DNA of 64,000 nt, from positions 11,041,501-11,105,500 of the forward strand of contig WPIO01000004.1 in NCBI GenBank assembly GCA_009760855.2, in the 5' to 3' direction. A program made the translations under genes and the position numbers. Shown piece by piece: positions 1 to 11,932 of the stretch. The stretch comes from Cristatella mucedo (taxonomy: Eukaryota; Bryozoa; Phylactolaemata; Cristatellidae). Position 1 is the stretch's first letter. Every line of letters begins with the position of its first letter. The notes under the pieces are model-generated. The model had not been told where the DNA came from. It was given only the letters and a program-made list of their open reading frames with translations, and searched no databases.

Positions 1-559
1 TTTTTCCATGCTGGAATGTGAATTTATCTCTAACCTATGTACAATCACTGTCTGTCCATATCAGCCACTCTTGACTGGCACTTTTGATTGAGCTTATTGA
101 TAACATTGACGGTAAACTCCTTTTCAAAACTCTTATTCAACCTCTACAAATGCACGAATCGGTCACACGAAGCTGGGAGAACGAAGTGTAGCCACCGAAT
201 CCACTAAATGGTGACTGCAGCAGTCAAAGTGGAATAGCTCTTGCTTGTGGTTGTATAAGCTATTGCCCATGTTGCATTGGGTGTATTAAAACTGCAAAAC
301 CACTAGATTGCTATGGGCTTGTGATATTTAAACTTGGCGTTTCTACGGTGTAACAAGTTCGCAGTTTTCTTTTGGCAATTTGCATCATGAGACCTACCTT
401 ATGTCTGAGTAGCCACTGTGAGCTTGAGGGGTGGTTTTCTATGCCCACTGGCAGAGGTCCTGCTACTTCCGGGTCGTTTTGGCACCTAGTCTAGCATGCC
501 TAGGTAGTCACCACTCGACGGCACAACAAAAGGACAAATTCAGCCCTTGTATGAAATCG

Positions 560-1525
560 ACCTAAGCAGTCGAGAAGTGGCGCGGACTTTTAAGAATCAG
601 CCCTAGCGCGGTGTGTAGCATTCTTAAGCTTAAAACGCATGGCAGTATGGTTAGCAGACCATCCTCAGGTTGGCCAACAAAGACAACTAGGTGGGATGAC
701 TTTCACCTGAAGGTGCTGGCTCTTTAGCAATGGAAGGCATATCTCCGTGAGCTGCCTCAGTGACTGGCTACCACTACCTATGTGGTCATAAGCATAGAGA
801 CAGTGTGCCGGAGGCTTGCCAGTCATGGTATATTGAGAAGGTTTGCCAAATGCAAGCCGTTGATTACCGAGCAGCATAGAGATCATCTCAGCTAGGCCCT
901 TAACCCTGCCCACTACACGGCAGATGACTTTAGTTGATTTTACTGACCGACGACTCGAATTTTGTTGTTGTTGCTAACAGTAAGCAAAGAGCATTCACGC
1001 AAGTCAGTCAAAACATGAGATGTACCATCGTAAGTGCTGTTTTAAGCCAACGGTGAAGTTTGGTGGCAGACGTTTCATGGTTTAGGGTTGCTTGTGCTCT
1101 GGTTTGTTGGTGGAATTCTGCGCCGTATTCACGGACTTATGGACCTACATGTGTACATCGGTTTAGCAATAAAAGGGGGATTCCAAGTACTAGAGCTCAT
1201 CTGGGGACCATTTGGCAGCAGGGCAGTGACCTGAAGCTTACAGCAAAAGTTTCCTAAAGGTTTTTGCCTAAGCAGCTGTCCGAGTCATGAGTTGGTCGAG
1301 TCAGTCACCCGATCTGAATTTTATCGAGCATCTTTAGGATAGGTTGGAGTGCTGGCTGAGGTCTGATTCTGTGTCTGCTACTACTCCGAAACGTCCATTT
1401 AGCCGGCTGCAGTATCACAGGGATGATATTGCCTCAGAGACCTATAAGAGGTTAACAGGCTCTATGCCTCGGCCTATAGGACAGGTTATTAAAAATCACG
1501 GAATGCCGACCTAGTAAATTATTCA
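560..1525 (+). pseudogene. Degenerate Tc1-like transposase fossil
   Basis: Broken frames together show Tc1 landmarks in order: a helix-turn-helix-like part, a VCRRLASHGILRRFAK segment near 806-860, a VMVWGC-like segment near 1073-1100, and a SQSPDLNFIEHL motif near 1298-1330 that contains the second catalytic Asp and the Glu. At least four stops and frame changes make it non-coding. Terminal inverted repeats were not resolved. Confidence 0.72.
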
Positions 1526-2061
1526 TGCTGAAAATAATGTATTTACTAATGCAAGGCGTTAAGCATTCATTTTATATAGAGTGCAAATTGATTAATGATT
1601 TATTATTCCATATGCTAAGTCGAAATTCATCAGCAGGCACGAGGTAGGCATCTCTGTGCCGAGTGGAACAAGATGTTTTCAGAAAGAGTGTATTTACAAT
1701 TTGTCATTAACATGATTATGTTTACCTTTAACATTTTACACGATTATTTGTAGGCGATGATCTAATTTCACTGATGTTTCACTACCTGGACGAGTTTCTG
1801 TTCCTGTTTTCTGCAGACCCTTTCTTTGTTCCTAGGGTAAGATATTAAATATCAATCACTTGTATCCCTGCTTTGTGTGTAAGCATTTTTGCAAGTAGAT
1901 AATACGCATATATAAGTGCTCCCGTCTGGCTTTGTTGGTCGAGGTTTCATGTGGTTCCACTTGATAAAAAAGGCAAGTAAAAATTGTGTTTCGATTACTT
2001 TAGGACTGTCGCTTTGTTGTCAACGTCAGGGGCTTGCTGCATTCAAGTGGGTGTGGCTTCC
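1526..2061. other. Unassigned AT-rich sequence
   Basis: No gene, RNA or repeat family could be supported. ORFs are short and without recognisable motifs. Confidence 0.4.
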
Positions 2062-3028
2062 GATTACTTAAGGGCGAAAGTCAAGAAAACACCTATAACA
2101 TTTGTCCGACGATCGAATATGTGTTTATGGTACCTTTCGAAAGGCAAATATGTCAGAATTGGGATCGGAAGTTCTGACGACTTACACATGAAAGGAAAAA
2201 TTCGTTATGCAAACCATGCCTAACCCGGATGTAAACCGGAAGCAACAAATCTACAAATAAAAGATTTACCGATCTCTGCATCTTATGCGACTTGTATCCC
2301 AACTTGTCGAACCTTGGTAGATCGCTATAGATGCTTGAAGCTTGTTGAGGTGCATACTTGTGACTTTTATACAGCTTCATTTCCAGGGTTGGTTGGTGCC
2401 TTGTAAATTAAATAACAACTAATATTTCACGTATTGGAGTGAAATTTGAAATATGAGTTCAGCTCTGCTTGTTTGACCCTAATCTTTAATATTTTTTATT
2501 TTGGGTTGATACAGTTGGTTCTATACGTCCACGATTACCGAAAATAAAGCTCCAGGACGTTTGATGAAGTACACAGCCAAAAGTATCAAACTGAAATCAA
2601 AAATATTAAAGACTACTGTAAAAAACAGCAGAGCTTAACTCACATTTAAAATTTCATTCCGATACGTAAAATATCAGTTGAGTTATTTAATTTACAAGAT
2701 ACCAACCGTTGAGATTAAGCTGTATAAAAGTCACAATTATGCACCTCAACAAGCTTGAAGCATATATCGCGATCTACCAAGATTCGACAAGTTGGGATAC
2801 AAGTCGCATATGATGCAGAGATTGGTAAAAGTTGTATTTGTAGATTTGTTGCTTCCGGTTTATATCCGAGTTAGACATGGTTGGCATAACCGATTTTTCT
2901 TTCATGTGGAAATCGTCAGAACTTCCGATCCCAGTTCTAATATATTTGTCTTTCGAAAGGTACCATAACACATATTTGATTGTTGGACAAATTTTATAGG
3001 TATTTTCTTGACATTTCCCCTTTAAATG
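2062..3028. repeat. Large foldback element with long inverted arms, copy 1
   Basis: The left arm (about 2062-2460) and right arm (about 2625-3028) are reverse complements of each other at high but imperfect identity, with a spacer of about 165 bp. Shared blocks include TATGGTACCTTTCGAAAG, ATCGGAAGTTCTGACGA, CGGAAGCAACAAATCTACAA and GCGACTTGTATCCCAACTTG. The spacer holds a smaller inverted pair (CTTTAATATTTTT and AAAAATATTAAAG). No transposase is encoded, so this is a non-autonomous foldback or long-TIR element. A related copy lies near 19.95-20.46 kb. Confidence 0.85.
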
Positions 3029-3084
3029 TGTTTGTTTTATGCTCCAAATACCTAACAAGATCCACAAGTCAATACAATCTAACA

Positions 3085-3245
3085 CTTGTCCACCAAATAA
3101 TCTTTTGGTGATTGAGCTTTCAGTTCGTAGGCATCCAAAGACTGGAACACTTGTTTGCTGCCTTGGTCACTACTTGCAAGGACCATTAAAGTCTCAGCTA
3201 CAAACATATTTGTTTCGATCAGCATTCCTTGCGCCCCAGTGAACT
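3085..3245 (+). mobile_element. LINE-A 3' coding remnant, diverged
   Basis: LKSQLQTYLFRSAFLAP and the upstream WN-containing segment match the end of the LINE-A reverse-transcriptase ORF (consensus FKKNLKTHLFRTAF). The sequence is heavily diverged and lacks the tail. Confidence 0.5.
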
Positions 3246-3323
3246 TATCTTGTTTCACCTGTGCTTTGCATACTTCCCAATGTAAGTTGATATGGTGAGA
3301 TACGATTAACCTGTATCTCAAAG

Positions 3324-3383
3324 TGTCTTCTTGTGTGCTTTAGCATTTTGGCCTGTCTTCTTGTGTGCTTTAGCATTTTGGCC
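3324..3383. repeat. 30-bp tandem duplication, two perfect units
   Basis: The unit starting TGTCTTCTTGTGTGCTTTAG occurs twice back to back. No function is visible. Confidence 0.9.
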
Positions 3384-3542
3384 TAATCATAATAGTTTTT
3401 GCTTGTATAAGCTTGTTTAAACATGATACAATCATCAACCCTTGGTTATTGATTCACTTGCAGCAAGCACCAGTATAGAGATTTAGTTTCCTCTGAGCAT
3501 TGTTCAAGCGACCTACAATTTATATATATTTGAACTGTCGGA

Positions 3543-3749
3543 ATGCAAAAGTTTTGTGAAAAGCTGAGCCAGAATGACAGCCTGACCGATGCCAATACTC
3601 CGCCGATGCTGAGGCTGCCGCTCACTGATGTGAGCACACCTTTGTTCGGCAATCGCACAAGCGATCCTATTACATTGAAGTATGAGGATATGAGAGTCAT
3701 TCATGTTTGCGATGTCTACGACAAGTTAACCGAGCTCGAAGTTATATAG
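3543..3749 (+). CDS. Unrecognised 68-codon ORF
   Basis: The ORF encodes a peptide of ordinary composition (MQKFCEKLSQNDSLTDANTP at the start, DVYDKLTELEVI at the end). It has no clear splice sites and no family I recognise. It may be a fragment of a retroelement ORF or of an unseen gene, or chance. Confidence 0.18.
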   Translation: MQKFCEKLSQNDSLTDANTPPMLRLPLTDVSTPLFGNRTSDPITLKYEDMRVIHVCDVYDKLTELEVI

Positions 3750-6594
3750 TGGATGCAAAGCTAATGTCTGTGTTACACTTGTTGGACTAGCTCTCATAAG
3801 AGCCGGGAATCTGCTTGGTGATGTATTGCAAGTCAAGAGAGGCACAGTGATGTTACCTAAAGAAGACTAATAGCAAGTAAAAGCTAATAATTCTTAAGTA
3901 TGGTTAGCACCAAGTCAAGGATGATTAATAATGTCAGCATTAATTGTTCGAAAAAGAGCAGAAATAAGTTTCACTCGGAATGATAGGTTTGCTCCAAGGC
4001 CTTATCTGTCTGCATTCGTAGCCTTAAAAATGTATGTTAATAGGCCTTGCTGAACATACTTCCCGATAAGAAAGCAGGCCTTTGGAGGTCATTATGGAAG
4101 TCTTATAAGCCTAAGTTGTTATTTACGTGAGTCCAAAGGCTTGATGAAGACTTCGGACGGAGCTTCAATTTGATCGTTCGAAGTAGTTACGCCATGCAGA
4201 TCGCCAGCCGCTGTGCAGAGTATAAACTGTGAAATAAGCTATCTGAGCACAGACCCCTGAGTATTTCTACGTATAAGGCAAGTCAAATCATTTTGTTGGT
4301 TATACCCATAGCTGGAGTGCATGTTTCAAGTTACGGCAGAAGCTGGTACACCTTAATATGCAATGCTGGCCCGAAAAATCTATGTATCCTAGAGATAGAG
4401 ATATAACCTCAGATATCGTCGTGTTTCATAGACTGCTGGCCAACACCATTTTAATTTTCTTACCAGGTGCAAAAACATGCACAATGACCTTGTTTTAGCA
4501 GCTTGTGTGGCAATTTCTGGCTTGCGACATAGTCGCAATTCTCGGTGGATATTATTGTGTAATACCATCAGCAGAGCTCTGCAAAGTAAGATTTACTAGG
4601 TGCATCAAGTATGCCCACCTCCAAAAATGTTTTCTCAACAACCATGTTAGACATTTTGGTCAGCAATCATAATGAGGTTTAAGCATTTAAAAAAAATGCA
4701 CAACCATAAGATTGAGGAAGTTATGCAAGAAATTGACGATGCGGTTTTTAAGAAAAAGCATCTAACAGAATTTTCTGATGCCCAAGAAATTTAAGAATTC
4801 TTTTAAATTATTTCCCACGTTTTAATTCTCACTTTAAAAATGCACAAACTAAATTGAACTACCTTCTCATAATTTCAAAGAATAATTTTTATTGTATACA
4901 GATCGTCGTGGTTTTTGGTTCCTCATATGTTTGCCAAGACTTCTAAAGCAGTTTTATTAAATGGACCTACGGTTTTTTCATCAGTAATTGCAGTTGGCTA
5001 GTATCGCACTCTGGCTGCACTGTCGCTCCAACCAGGTCTGGCCTACGTCTGTGCATGAGCAATACCAGGAGTCTCAAACTTTATACATTCCCGAACTAAT
5101 GCCGAATACAGTCGTTGAGATGCATTTTTCTAGAAGGGGATACCTGGCACTATCCTTCAAAACCACGACTGTTTCTGAACACACCCGAAGTCGCCAAACA
5201 AGTTAATTTTGTGCATTTTTCTCACCTGTTAGCTGAACAACGTTGCAGCATGCACACTTTGCTACATAGATTGCTTCCTCATATTAATCCTACTGTGTGG
5301 TAGTATTTTTTGGTCTTTATTTAGTAAAACTGCAACGTTTCGGATTTGTGTTGATTCCCAAGCTGCGGAATTTTTTTGGAGCCAGCAATATATGTACCTC
5401 TGCAGTGCATCTTTGCCTCCTAGATGTTTTTTCGTCAGTGGATGTTATGTTGGTTTCGTGTTACATAGGTATAGACTGTGTTACAAAACACCCAAGTAGT
5501 GCTAACCCCTGCCCATTTACGAATACTGTGAGCTGTGCAGTGTACAGAGCTATGGAGTCTCTTGTGAGCTACTACGAGAGCTTCTTTTTATGTGCATGTG
5601 CACCATCATGCTGAGCAAGTGGTCTTACTAATTAATACTTTACAAGTGAAGTGCAACTAGTGTGAATTGTCGCATCCGCAATGTGAATCTCACCAATGCT
5701 TGTCGAAGGGGTGGCAGGGCAGTCCATGCTCTGCCTGGTCTGTGCATTTCCTGTCGTGTAGTCCACTGCCAACATCTGTTGGCATCATTGGGCTAGCACG
5801 TTTCACTCCCGAATACTAACCTTAAAGGATAGTTAGCCTGTTCTATCATTCAGATTATTTTGTTTTGTCAACTTGGTTGTAGTGTCATCTGCAAGCTAGC
5901 TCCGGCATTTCCCTTGCAAGACAACAACGACAATACCAGGTTCTTCTTAGGACGAATAGTAACACTTATATGGTCTGGAAATGCACTTAGTAAAACTTTA
6001 TTCTGCCATGTAAATGTATCCTGCCATGTAAATGCATTACGTCATTTATGTGTACCCAGCCGATATTTAGGTGTACCCAGTCGATGGCTGACATCAACTG
6101 CATCAGCAGCTGCAATGCTGTAGCTAGATAGGCCAGCCTCCTAGTCGGCAGATTTATCTCTTGTTATTTATTGTTATCAATAGTTAGCAAGCCGTTTTAA
6201 TATTCTTATTGGTGTTGTGTAATGACCAGGTGCTGTGGCTCACTAGAAGGTTCGAATTGTGGTAGGCAAGCTATTTGTTGCCTTGACGTGCTAGCTCTTT
6301 TATTATTGGTGGCACTGCTGTTGGCCATACGATACAAAAAAGCGTTTAGAAGCCAAAGCATCATTCTGCCTTTCCATGCCATATTATTTGTTTGCTGGAG
6401 CACTGGGGTGGAATGGGAATGCCAGTTAGAAGTACTTACTTTGATATTCACTTGCTCGAATTGTTTTGCAGAAGATCGTCATACACGAATTTGACTTGGA
6501 AAACTTCTCTATAAGGGCTGTCGGGTATGTGTGGATTTCTTTTCACGTGCGTGCATGACAGCACTGCAGCTGTTTTACGACTTCTGTGTAGGAG
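3750..6594. other. Unassigned sequence, no supported gene
   Basis: Several short ORFs lack motifs or convincing splice context. Small tandem duplications occur near 6005-6080 (CTGCCATGTAAATG and GTGTACCCAG each twice). I see no RNA gene or named repeat. Confidence 0.4.
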
Positions 6595-6597
6595 CTA

Positions 6598-7835
6598 ATA
6601 ATAATAATAACGCACTTGATAAAGCGCCCTCAGAGAACTCAATCTCTTTCTAGGCGCTTTGCATTTGCTGCAAAGGGAAATGCAATTGAATGGTGAGTAA
6701 TATCATGCTTGATAAACATGAATAACATGGTTAGGGGTGACATGCACAGGGTCAGCATGCAAATATGGTTAGTGGCAGCATGCACAGTCTCAGCACGCAT
6801 AAGCACATCAAGCACGAATCACAGGGACCCACTAAATGCTGTCCTAAATAGGTGTTTTTAAGTTCTTTTGAAATGTGGTCAGGTCAGGGGATGTTCTGAC
6901 GCAGGTCGGGAGGGAGTTCCAGGATTTGGAAGCATACGAACTAAATGCACGGTCTCCAAAGGATTTGAGGTTTGTACGGGATATTGGTAAACTGTTGGAT
7001 TCCGAAAAGCAGATGGTACGATGCTTGGCCTGGTGGGGGAGTAGATCTGATAGATAGGCTGGAGCCAAAGAATGAAGTGACCTAAAAGTGAGCGACAAAA
7101 CGTTAAAGTCAATCCGTTACATGACTGGTAGCCAGTGCAGGTCGGCAAGAAGTGGTGTGATGTGGCAACTGCGATGCTTACGACAGACAAGCCTAGCTGC
7201 AGAGTTTTTGCACCAGCTGCAATCGCCTGATTGCACATGCCGGTAGGCCAGTAAGCAGTGAGTTGCAAAAGTCGAGACGGGATGTCACGAATGCATGGGC
7301 CAATTTGGACGTGGTATCCTTATTTAAGCAAGCCTGAGTTTTAGCAATGTTATGTAGCTGAAAGTAGACAGACTTGATTGTGGAGCTGATGTGGTCGTCT
7401 AACGAGAGGTCACTTTGGAACATGCCACCTAGATTTTGAGCTGATTTGACAGGAGATATGCTGGCAGAGCCAATTTTGAGTGTCAGCCTTTCCATTTCTG
7501 AATCACACTGGGTTTGCCCATAACTAGTAAGTTAGTTTGATCATCGTTTAGTTTTAGAAATTTTGCTGTCATCCATGTGTGATGTCATCAATACATGCAG
7601 CAAGTGAGTTGAGAGAATCTGAGGTGCTCAAAGGCTGGGAGGGATTAATGCAAAGGTACAACTGAGTGTCATCCGCATAGAAGTGAAAGCCTAGATTATG
7701 CTTGGCAATCACATCAGGAAGAGGGAGAGTATAAACCGTGAAAAGAACCGGACCTAGCACGGAGCCCTGAGGTACCCCATATTTCAGAGGTACCTCGGAT
7801 GATCTTTGTCCATTCACGTAAATACTCTGGAGTTG
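6598..7835 (-). mobile_element. LINE-A copy (L2/CR1-like), 5'-truncated
   Basis: Read on the minus strand it runs from the reverse-transcriptase YADD region (NGQRSSEVPLKYGVPQGSVL, FHFYADDTQLYL) through the C-terminal RT part and 3' UTR to a TAATAA tail near 6600. The terminal stem-loop (AAAGCGCC pairing with GGGCGCTTT type ends) is present. Stops and frame changes show it is dead. The 5' truncation near 7835 is typical of target-primed reverse transcription. Confidence 0.9.
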
Positions 7836-7938
7836 TTTGTCGCTGCTAAGCTGGGTCTCTGGATCTTTCTCGTTTAGGCAACTTGCGCTTGCAATCGTAT
7901 CTTGTGATCTGCACCTCCCTATCGTGCATATATTTGGC

Positions 7939-8121
7939 TCATTTGCTTATTTCATTTGCCACCTGTGTTGTTGAGTTTACTGCTGTAGTGTCCTGTGTTC
8001 TTTGGACTTCCGGCCTAAGTTTAGTATGCTTGATGGCTGCTGCATGAGCAAATGCTTTTCGTCTCGTTGCTGTTAGCTGACTGACACTTTGCTGCAACTG
8101 ACTCAAATCGCATAAGTGCAC
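7939..8121 (-). CDS. Unrecognised 60-codon ORF beside a SINE
   Basis: On the minus strand it begins MHLCDLSQLQQSVSQLTATR and looks helical and Gln/Ala-rich. It lies between LINE-A and SINE1 copies and may be a piece of a mobile element. No homology is recognised. Confidence 0.18.
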   Translation of the reverse strand: MHLCDLSQLQQSVSQLTATRRKAFAHAAAIKHTKLRPEVQRTQDTTAVNSTTQVANEISK

Positions 8122-8147
8122 TCATAACAAATAAATAAAATAAATCC

Positions 8148-8314
8148 TAGCTGATTAAACAGCCTCTTTTTGTATAGCGACAGAAGAGCCGTTGCGGCTA
8201 TCACCACCGCTTGCAGTGGCGATAAAGAATCGCCCACTGCAGGAATCGAACCCACGACCTCGGGACCGAGGTCATGAATGCAACCGCCTTACCTAGTGTG
8301 CCATCACGGCTCAC
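8148..8314 (-). mobile_element. SINE1 (tRNA-derived)
   Basis: On the minus strand: GTGAGCCGTGATGGCACACT (A-box region), CCTCGGTCCCGAGGTCGTGG, a GATTCGATTCC-like B box, then the constant body with GCAAGCGGTGGTGATAGCC and the tail GCTGTTTAATCAGCT. At least five other copies share this layout. Confidence 0.88.
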
Positions 8315-8632
8315 CAAAAAATACTAGCTGATTTAACAGCCTCTTTTTGTATAGTGACAGAATAGTAGTTATAGTAATTCATTTATATAGTGCCCCAAGA
8401 GAACTTAATCTCTATTCAGGCGCTTCACATATGCCTCGGGGCTCAACCCCACGACCTCAGTCAGATCTTGGTCGGGGCGAGCACCTTAACCGCTAGACCA
8501 AACCAGCCTTTAGGGCTATCACAACCACTTGCAGTGGCGATAAAGGATCGTCCACCACAGGATTCGAACCCACGACCTCGGGCCGAGGCTGTGAAAAACA
8601 GCCGCCTTACCTAGTGAGCCATTACGACTAAT
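8315..8632 (-). mobile_element. SINE1 interrupted by a nested SINE2
   Basis: The SINE1 tail and part of its body (8315-8365) are separated from its head and B box (about 8514-8632) by a complete SINE2 at about 8366-8513. Both are on the minus strand. It sits immediately beside another SINE1, giving a SINE1 dimer with SINE2 inside one unit. Confidence 0.82.
8366..8513 (-). mobile_element. SINE2 (tRNA-derived, LINE-A-like tail)
   Basis: On the minus strand: GGTTTGGTCTAGCGGTTAAG (A box), GACCTCAGTCAGATCTTGG-type middle in reverse, GTGGGGTTGAGCCCC (B box region), then GAAGCGCCTGAATAGAGATT and AAGTTCTCTTGGGGC, which form the same stem-loop as the LINE-A 3' end. Confidence 0.88.
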
Positions 8633-8639
8633 GATAATA

Positions 8640-9337
8640 ATACTAATAATGATAATAAAATGTATATTGTCCTCAAAGAACTTTTAATCTCATCATTTGC
8701 AATATTGGCCTAGCTCCTTGGAGATGTATCTCTTGCTTCAGGTACTCGCAGGGGTGTGGGAGGGAGGACATTGCTTCTGGCCTAAAATAGTTGTGACCTC
8801 TTAGCAGCTGCTCCTTTGGTATTTTGTGGTTCTGGCAGTGCAGAAAGATCTATGCTTGGTTGGTAAGCGCACATGGGATTCTTGTTCTTTTCAGCTATGG
8901 AGAGCCGTTTTCCATCGACAAGCATCCACAGCTGGCAGAAGTGAAAGCCATTACCTATTCTGCGATGCAGATATATGACGAGAAAGAATCACATGATAAG
9001 CTGGCACACGTATTCGTGATTGTTGATATATAGGCCAAAGGCGCAGTGTGCAATGTGATGAATATTCACAGTACTTATCTAGTTCGATAGCGGGCAAAGA
9101 CCCGTATTTGCTTGTGCATAACTGTATCGTGCCGAACTGCACCGATTCGGCTGCTGAATTGAGCTCTGAGAACTTGAAATAAAATTGCTCAGCAAAAACA
9201 CGTTGTGTTATGCTTGATTTATTTGCGATTAAATCGGACTGGCTGTTGACATACAGGGGATTTAGCAGACAGAGAGTTTCTCCGAATTCTTCGTAGGTAA
9301 GATGGAACAGATGAAGGACTCCATTCATTCGCTGTCG
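8640..9337. other. Unassigned sequence
   Basis: Short ORFs on both strands have no motif. An ATAATAATAC-type short repeat at 8630-8660 may be a SINE or LINE tail remnant. Confidence 0.35.
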
Positions 9338-9600
9338 TAAAAACGCACCTATTTATGACAGCTTTTAGTGGGTCCCCGTGATTCGTCCTGTATGTGCTTA
9401 TGCGTGCTGATACTGTTGGGTGCTGCTACTAACCACACTTGCATGCTGACCCTGTGCATGTCACCCCGAACCATTTTGTTCATGTTGTTTATCAAGCATG
9501 ATACCACTCATCATTCGATCGTGTTTCTTTTGCAGCAAATGTAAAGCGCTTAGAAAGAGATTGAGTTCTCTGAGGGAGCTTTATCAAGTGTATTATTATT
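9338..9600 (+). mobile_element. LINE-A 3' end fragment
   Basis: Contains the 3' UTR (GTGGGTCCCCGTGATTCGTC, CATGCTGACCCTGTGCATGT), the GCAGCAAATGTAAAGCGC block, the AGAGATTGAGTTCTCTGAGG stem-loop and a TTATTATT tail. No coding sequence is left. Confidence 0.88.
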
Positions 9601-10144
9601 GTGACTATTACCTGCAGGACTGCTAGCCCTCGTCGTCCTGCTCTTCTTTTCTCACCTCCTTCATGCGTGTATGTCTGCTGAACTTGTCGCTGAACTCATC
9701 TCACAGGCTAAAAAGACCAAAAAGTCCTCTAGATCCCGTGCGAGCAGTGCTCCTTATTAGGTGCATGCTGCCCACCATAAAACTTGTGTAAGTATGTACC
9801 TGGCTGTTAGTGAAGCCCCTTTCCCTCTGGAAACCAGCAATAGTCAGACCACTCAATTTAAAAGCCTACCATAAATCCTTAAAATTTAACCGGCCGACAG
9901 GGCAACGAATTCTGGTGGCATTCAAATGGTTAAGCCTCAGTCCCACGCCGTATTCTAGTCGCACGCTTCCAAAAGGGCTTAGATGAGCCGATTTCCTCCA
10001 CTGCAAAGTCGTCCTACTTTCCGCTATGGAGCAACGCCTAAATCTGGGCCGGCTTAGTTAAGTGTGCGACCGCCAAACGAGTTCATGCGTTTTGACATCC
10101 CCGTCCAGATGGGTTCAATTCCCTTTATTCAGGACTACCATCCT
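9601..10144. other. Unassigned sequence
   Basis: No supported gene or repeat family. Confidence 0.35.
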
Positions 10145-10240
10145 GCCCTTAAGCGTCTGCAAGAGGTACAATACTCAGCAACTCGTCTGGTCTGTTGTCA
10201 AAGTCGTAGCTGCGACATCACACCAATCCTCTTGCAGTGA
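10145..10240 (+). mobile_element. Short diverged LINE-A coding fragment
   Basis: It encodes a series resembling RLQ-VQ-SA-RLVC-RSC-ITP-L of the LINE-A ORF C-terminal part. Only about 95 bp match. Confidence 0.45.
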
Positions 10241-10344
10241 TATGTACCATACGGATAGCGATTAAGCTCTCTTGGTGATCCGTAAAAACAACTAATTATT
10301 ACGACACGCGACAAATATATACGTACTATGGGGGGAAGAGGGAC

Positions 10345-11932
10345 CATTGTAATAGATACCGCCCAGTCTCCCTTCTACCATTCCTATCAAAGACACTAGA
10401 ACGGGTCGTGGCAGACCAGCTGAACTCATATCGAAACTTCACAGCTTGCTAGTAAGTTCCAATCTGGCTTTAGAGCTAATCACTCCACAGAGTCAGCATT
10501 GCTTAGGGTATACAACGACCTACTTAGGAATGCAGACATGGGTAGAGTGTCCCTGCTTGTTTTGCTCGATCTTTCGGCAGCTTTTGATACTATCAATCAC
10601 AAAGTTCTTCTAGAGAGCCTCTCATCTCGCCTGGGCATCACTGGCACTGCTCTGCAATCGTTCAGGTCCTATCTCAGTGGAAGACTCCAGAGTATTGACG
10701 TGAATGGACAAAGATCATCCGAGGTACCTCTGAAATATGGGGTACCTCAGGGCTCCGTGCTAGGTCCGGTTCTTTTCACGGTTTATACTCTCCCTCTTCC
10801 TGATGTAATTGCCAAGCATAATCTAGGCTTTCACTTCTATGCGGATGACACTCAGTTGTACCTTTGCTTTGATCCCTCCCAGCCTTCGAGCACCTCAAAT
10901 TCTCTCAACTCACTTACTGCATGTATTGATGACATCCACACATGGATGACAGCAAAATTTCTAAAACTAAACGATGATCAAACTAACTTACTAGTTATGG
11001 GCAAACTCAGTATGATTCACGAATTGGAAAGGCTGACGCTCAAAATTGGCTCTGCCAGCATATCTCCTGTTGAATCAGCTCGAAATCAATGTGTCATGTT
11101 CCAAAGTGACCTCTCGTTAGACGACAACATTAGCTCCACAGTCAAATCTGCCTACTTTCAGCTACATAACATTGCTAAAACTCAGGCTTGCTTAAATAAG
11201 GATACCACGTCCAAGTTGGTCCATGCATTCGTGACATCCCGTCTCGACTTTTGCAACTCACTGCTTACTGGCCTACCGGCATGTGCAATCAGGTGATTGC
11301 AGCTGGTGCAAAAATCCGCAGCTAGGCTTTTTTGTCGTGAGCGTCGCAGTTGCCACATCACACCACTTCTTGCCGACCTGCACTGGCTACCAGTCAAGCA
11401 ACGGATTGACTTTAACGTTTTGTCGCTCACTTTTAGGTCACTTCATTCTTTGGCTCCAGCCTATCTATCAGATCTACTCCCCCACCAGGCCAAGCATCGT
11501 ACCACCCGCTTTTCGGAATCCAACAGTTTACCAATACCTCGTACAAACCTCAAATCCTTTGGAGACCGTGCATTTAGTTCGTATGCTTCCAAAGCCTGGA
11601 ACTCCCGACTTGGGTCAGTACATCCCCTGACTTGACCACATTTAAAAAGAACTTACAATCACACCTATTTAGGACAGCATTCAGTGGGTCCCTGTGATTC
11701 GTGCTTGATGTGCTTATGCGTGCTGAGACTGTGCATGCTGCCACTAACCACATTTGCATGCTGACCCTGTGCGTGTCACCCCTAACCATGTTATTCATGT
11801 TATTTATTAAGCATGATATTACTCACCATTCAATTGCATTTCCCCTTGCAGCAAATGTAAAGTGCCTAGAAAGAGATTGAGTTCTCTGATGGCGCTTTAT
11901 CAAGTGCATTATTATTATTATTATTATTATAT
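10345..11932 (+). mobile_element. LINE-A copy with longest RT ORF
   Basis: A 265-codon uninterrupted ORF (10499-11296) carries reverse-transcriptase motifs in order: LLDLSAAFDTINH, GVPQGSVLGPVLF and YADD (10838-10849), then WM and LKLNDDQTN. A stop at 11294 and a frame change near 11580 break the C-terminal part. The 3' UTR, stem-loop (AGAGATTGAGTTCTCTGATG) and a (TTA)n tail at 11909-11931 follow. The motif set fits the L2/CR1 (jockey-like) group. The 5' part including the endonuclease is missing. Confidence 0.92.

Noticed and set aside
3324-3383. CRISPR-like array
   Set aside because: Only two adjacent units with no spacer; a simple tandem duplication.
10499-11296. Host gene encoding a reverse-transcriptase-like protein
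   Set aside because: It is one of many truncated LINE-A copies with the same 3' UTR and tail; stops follow within the ORF's C-terminal part.
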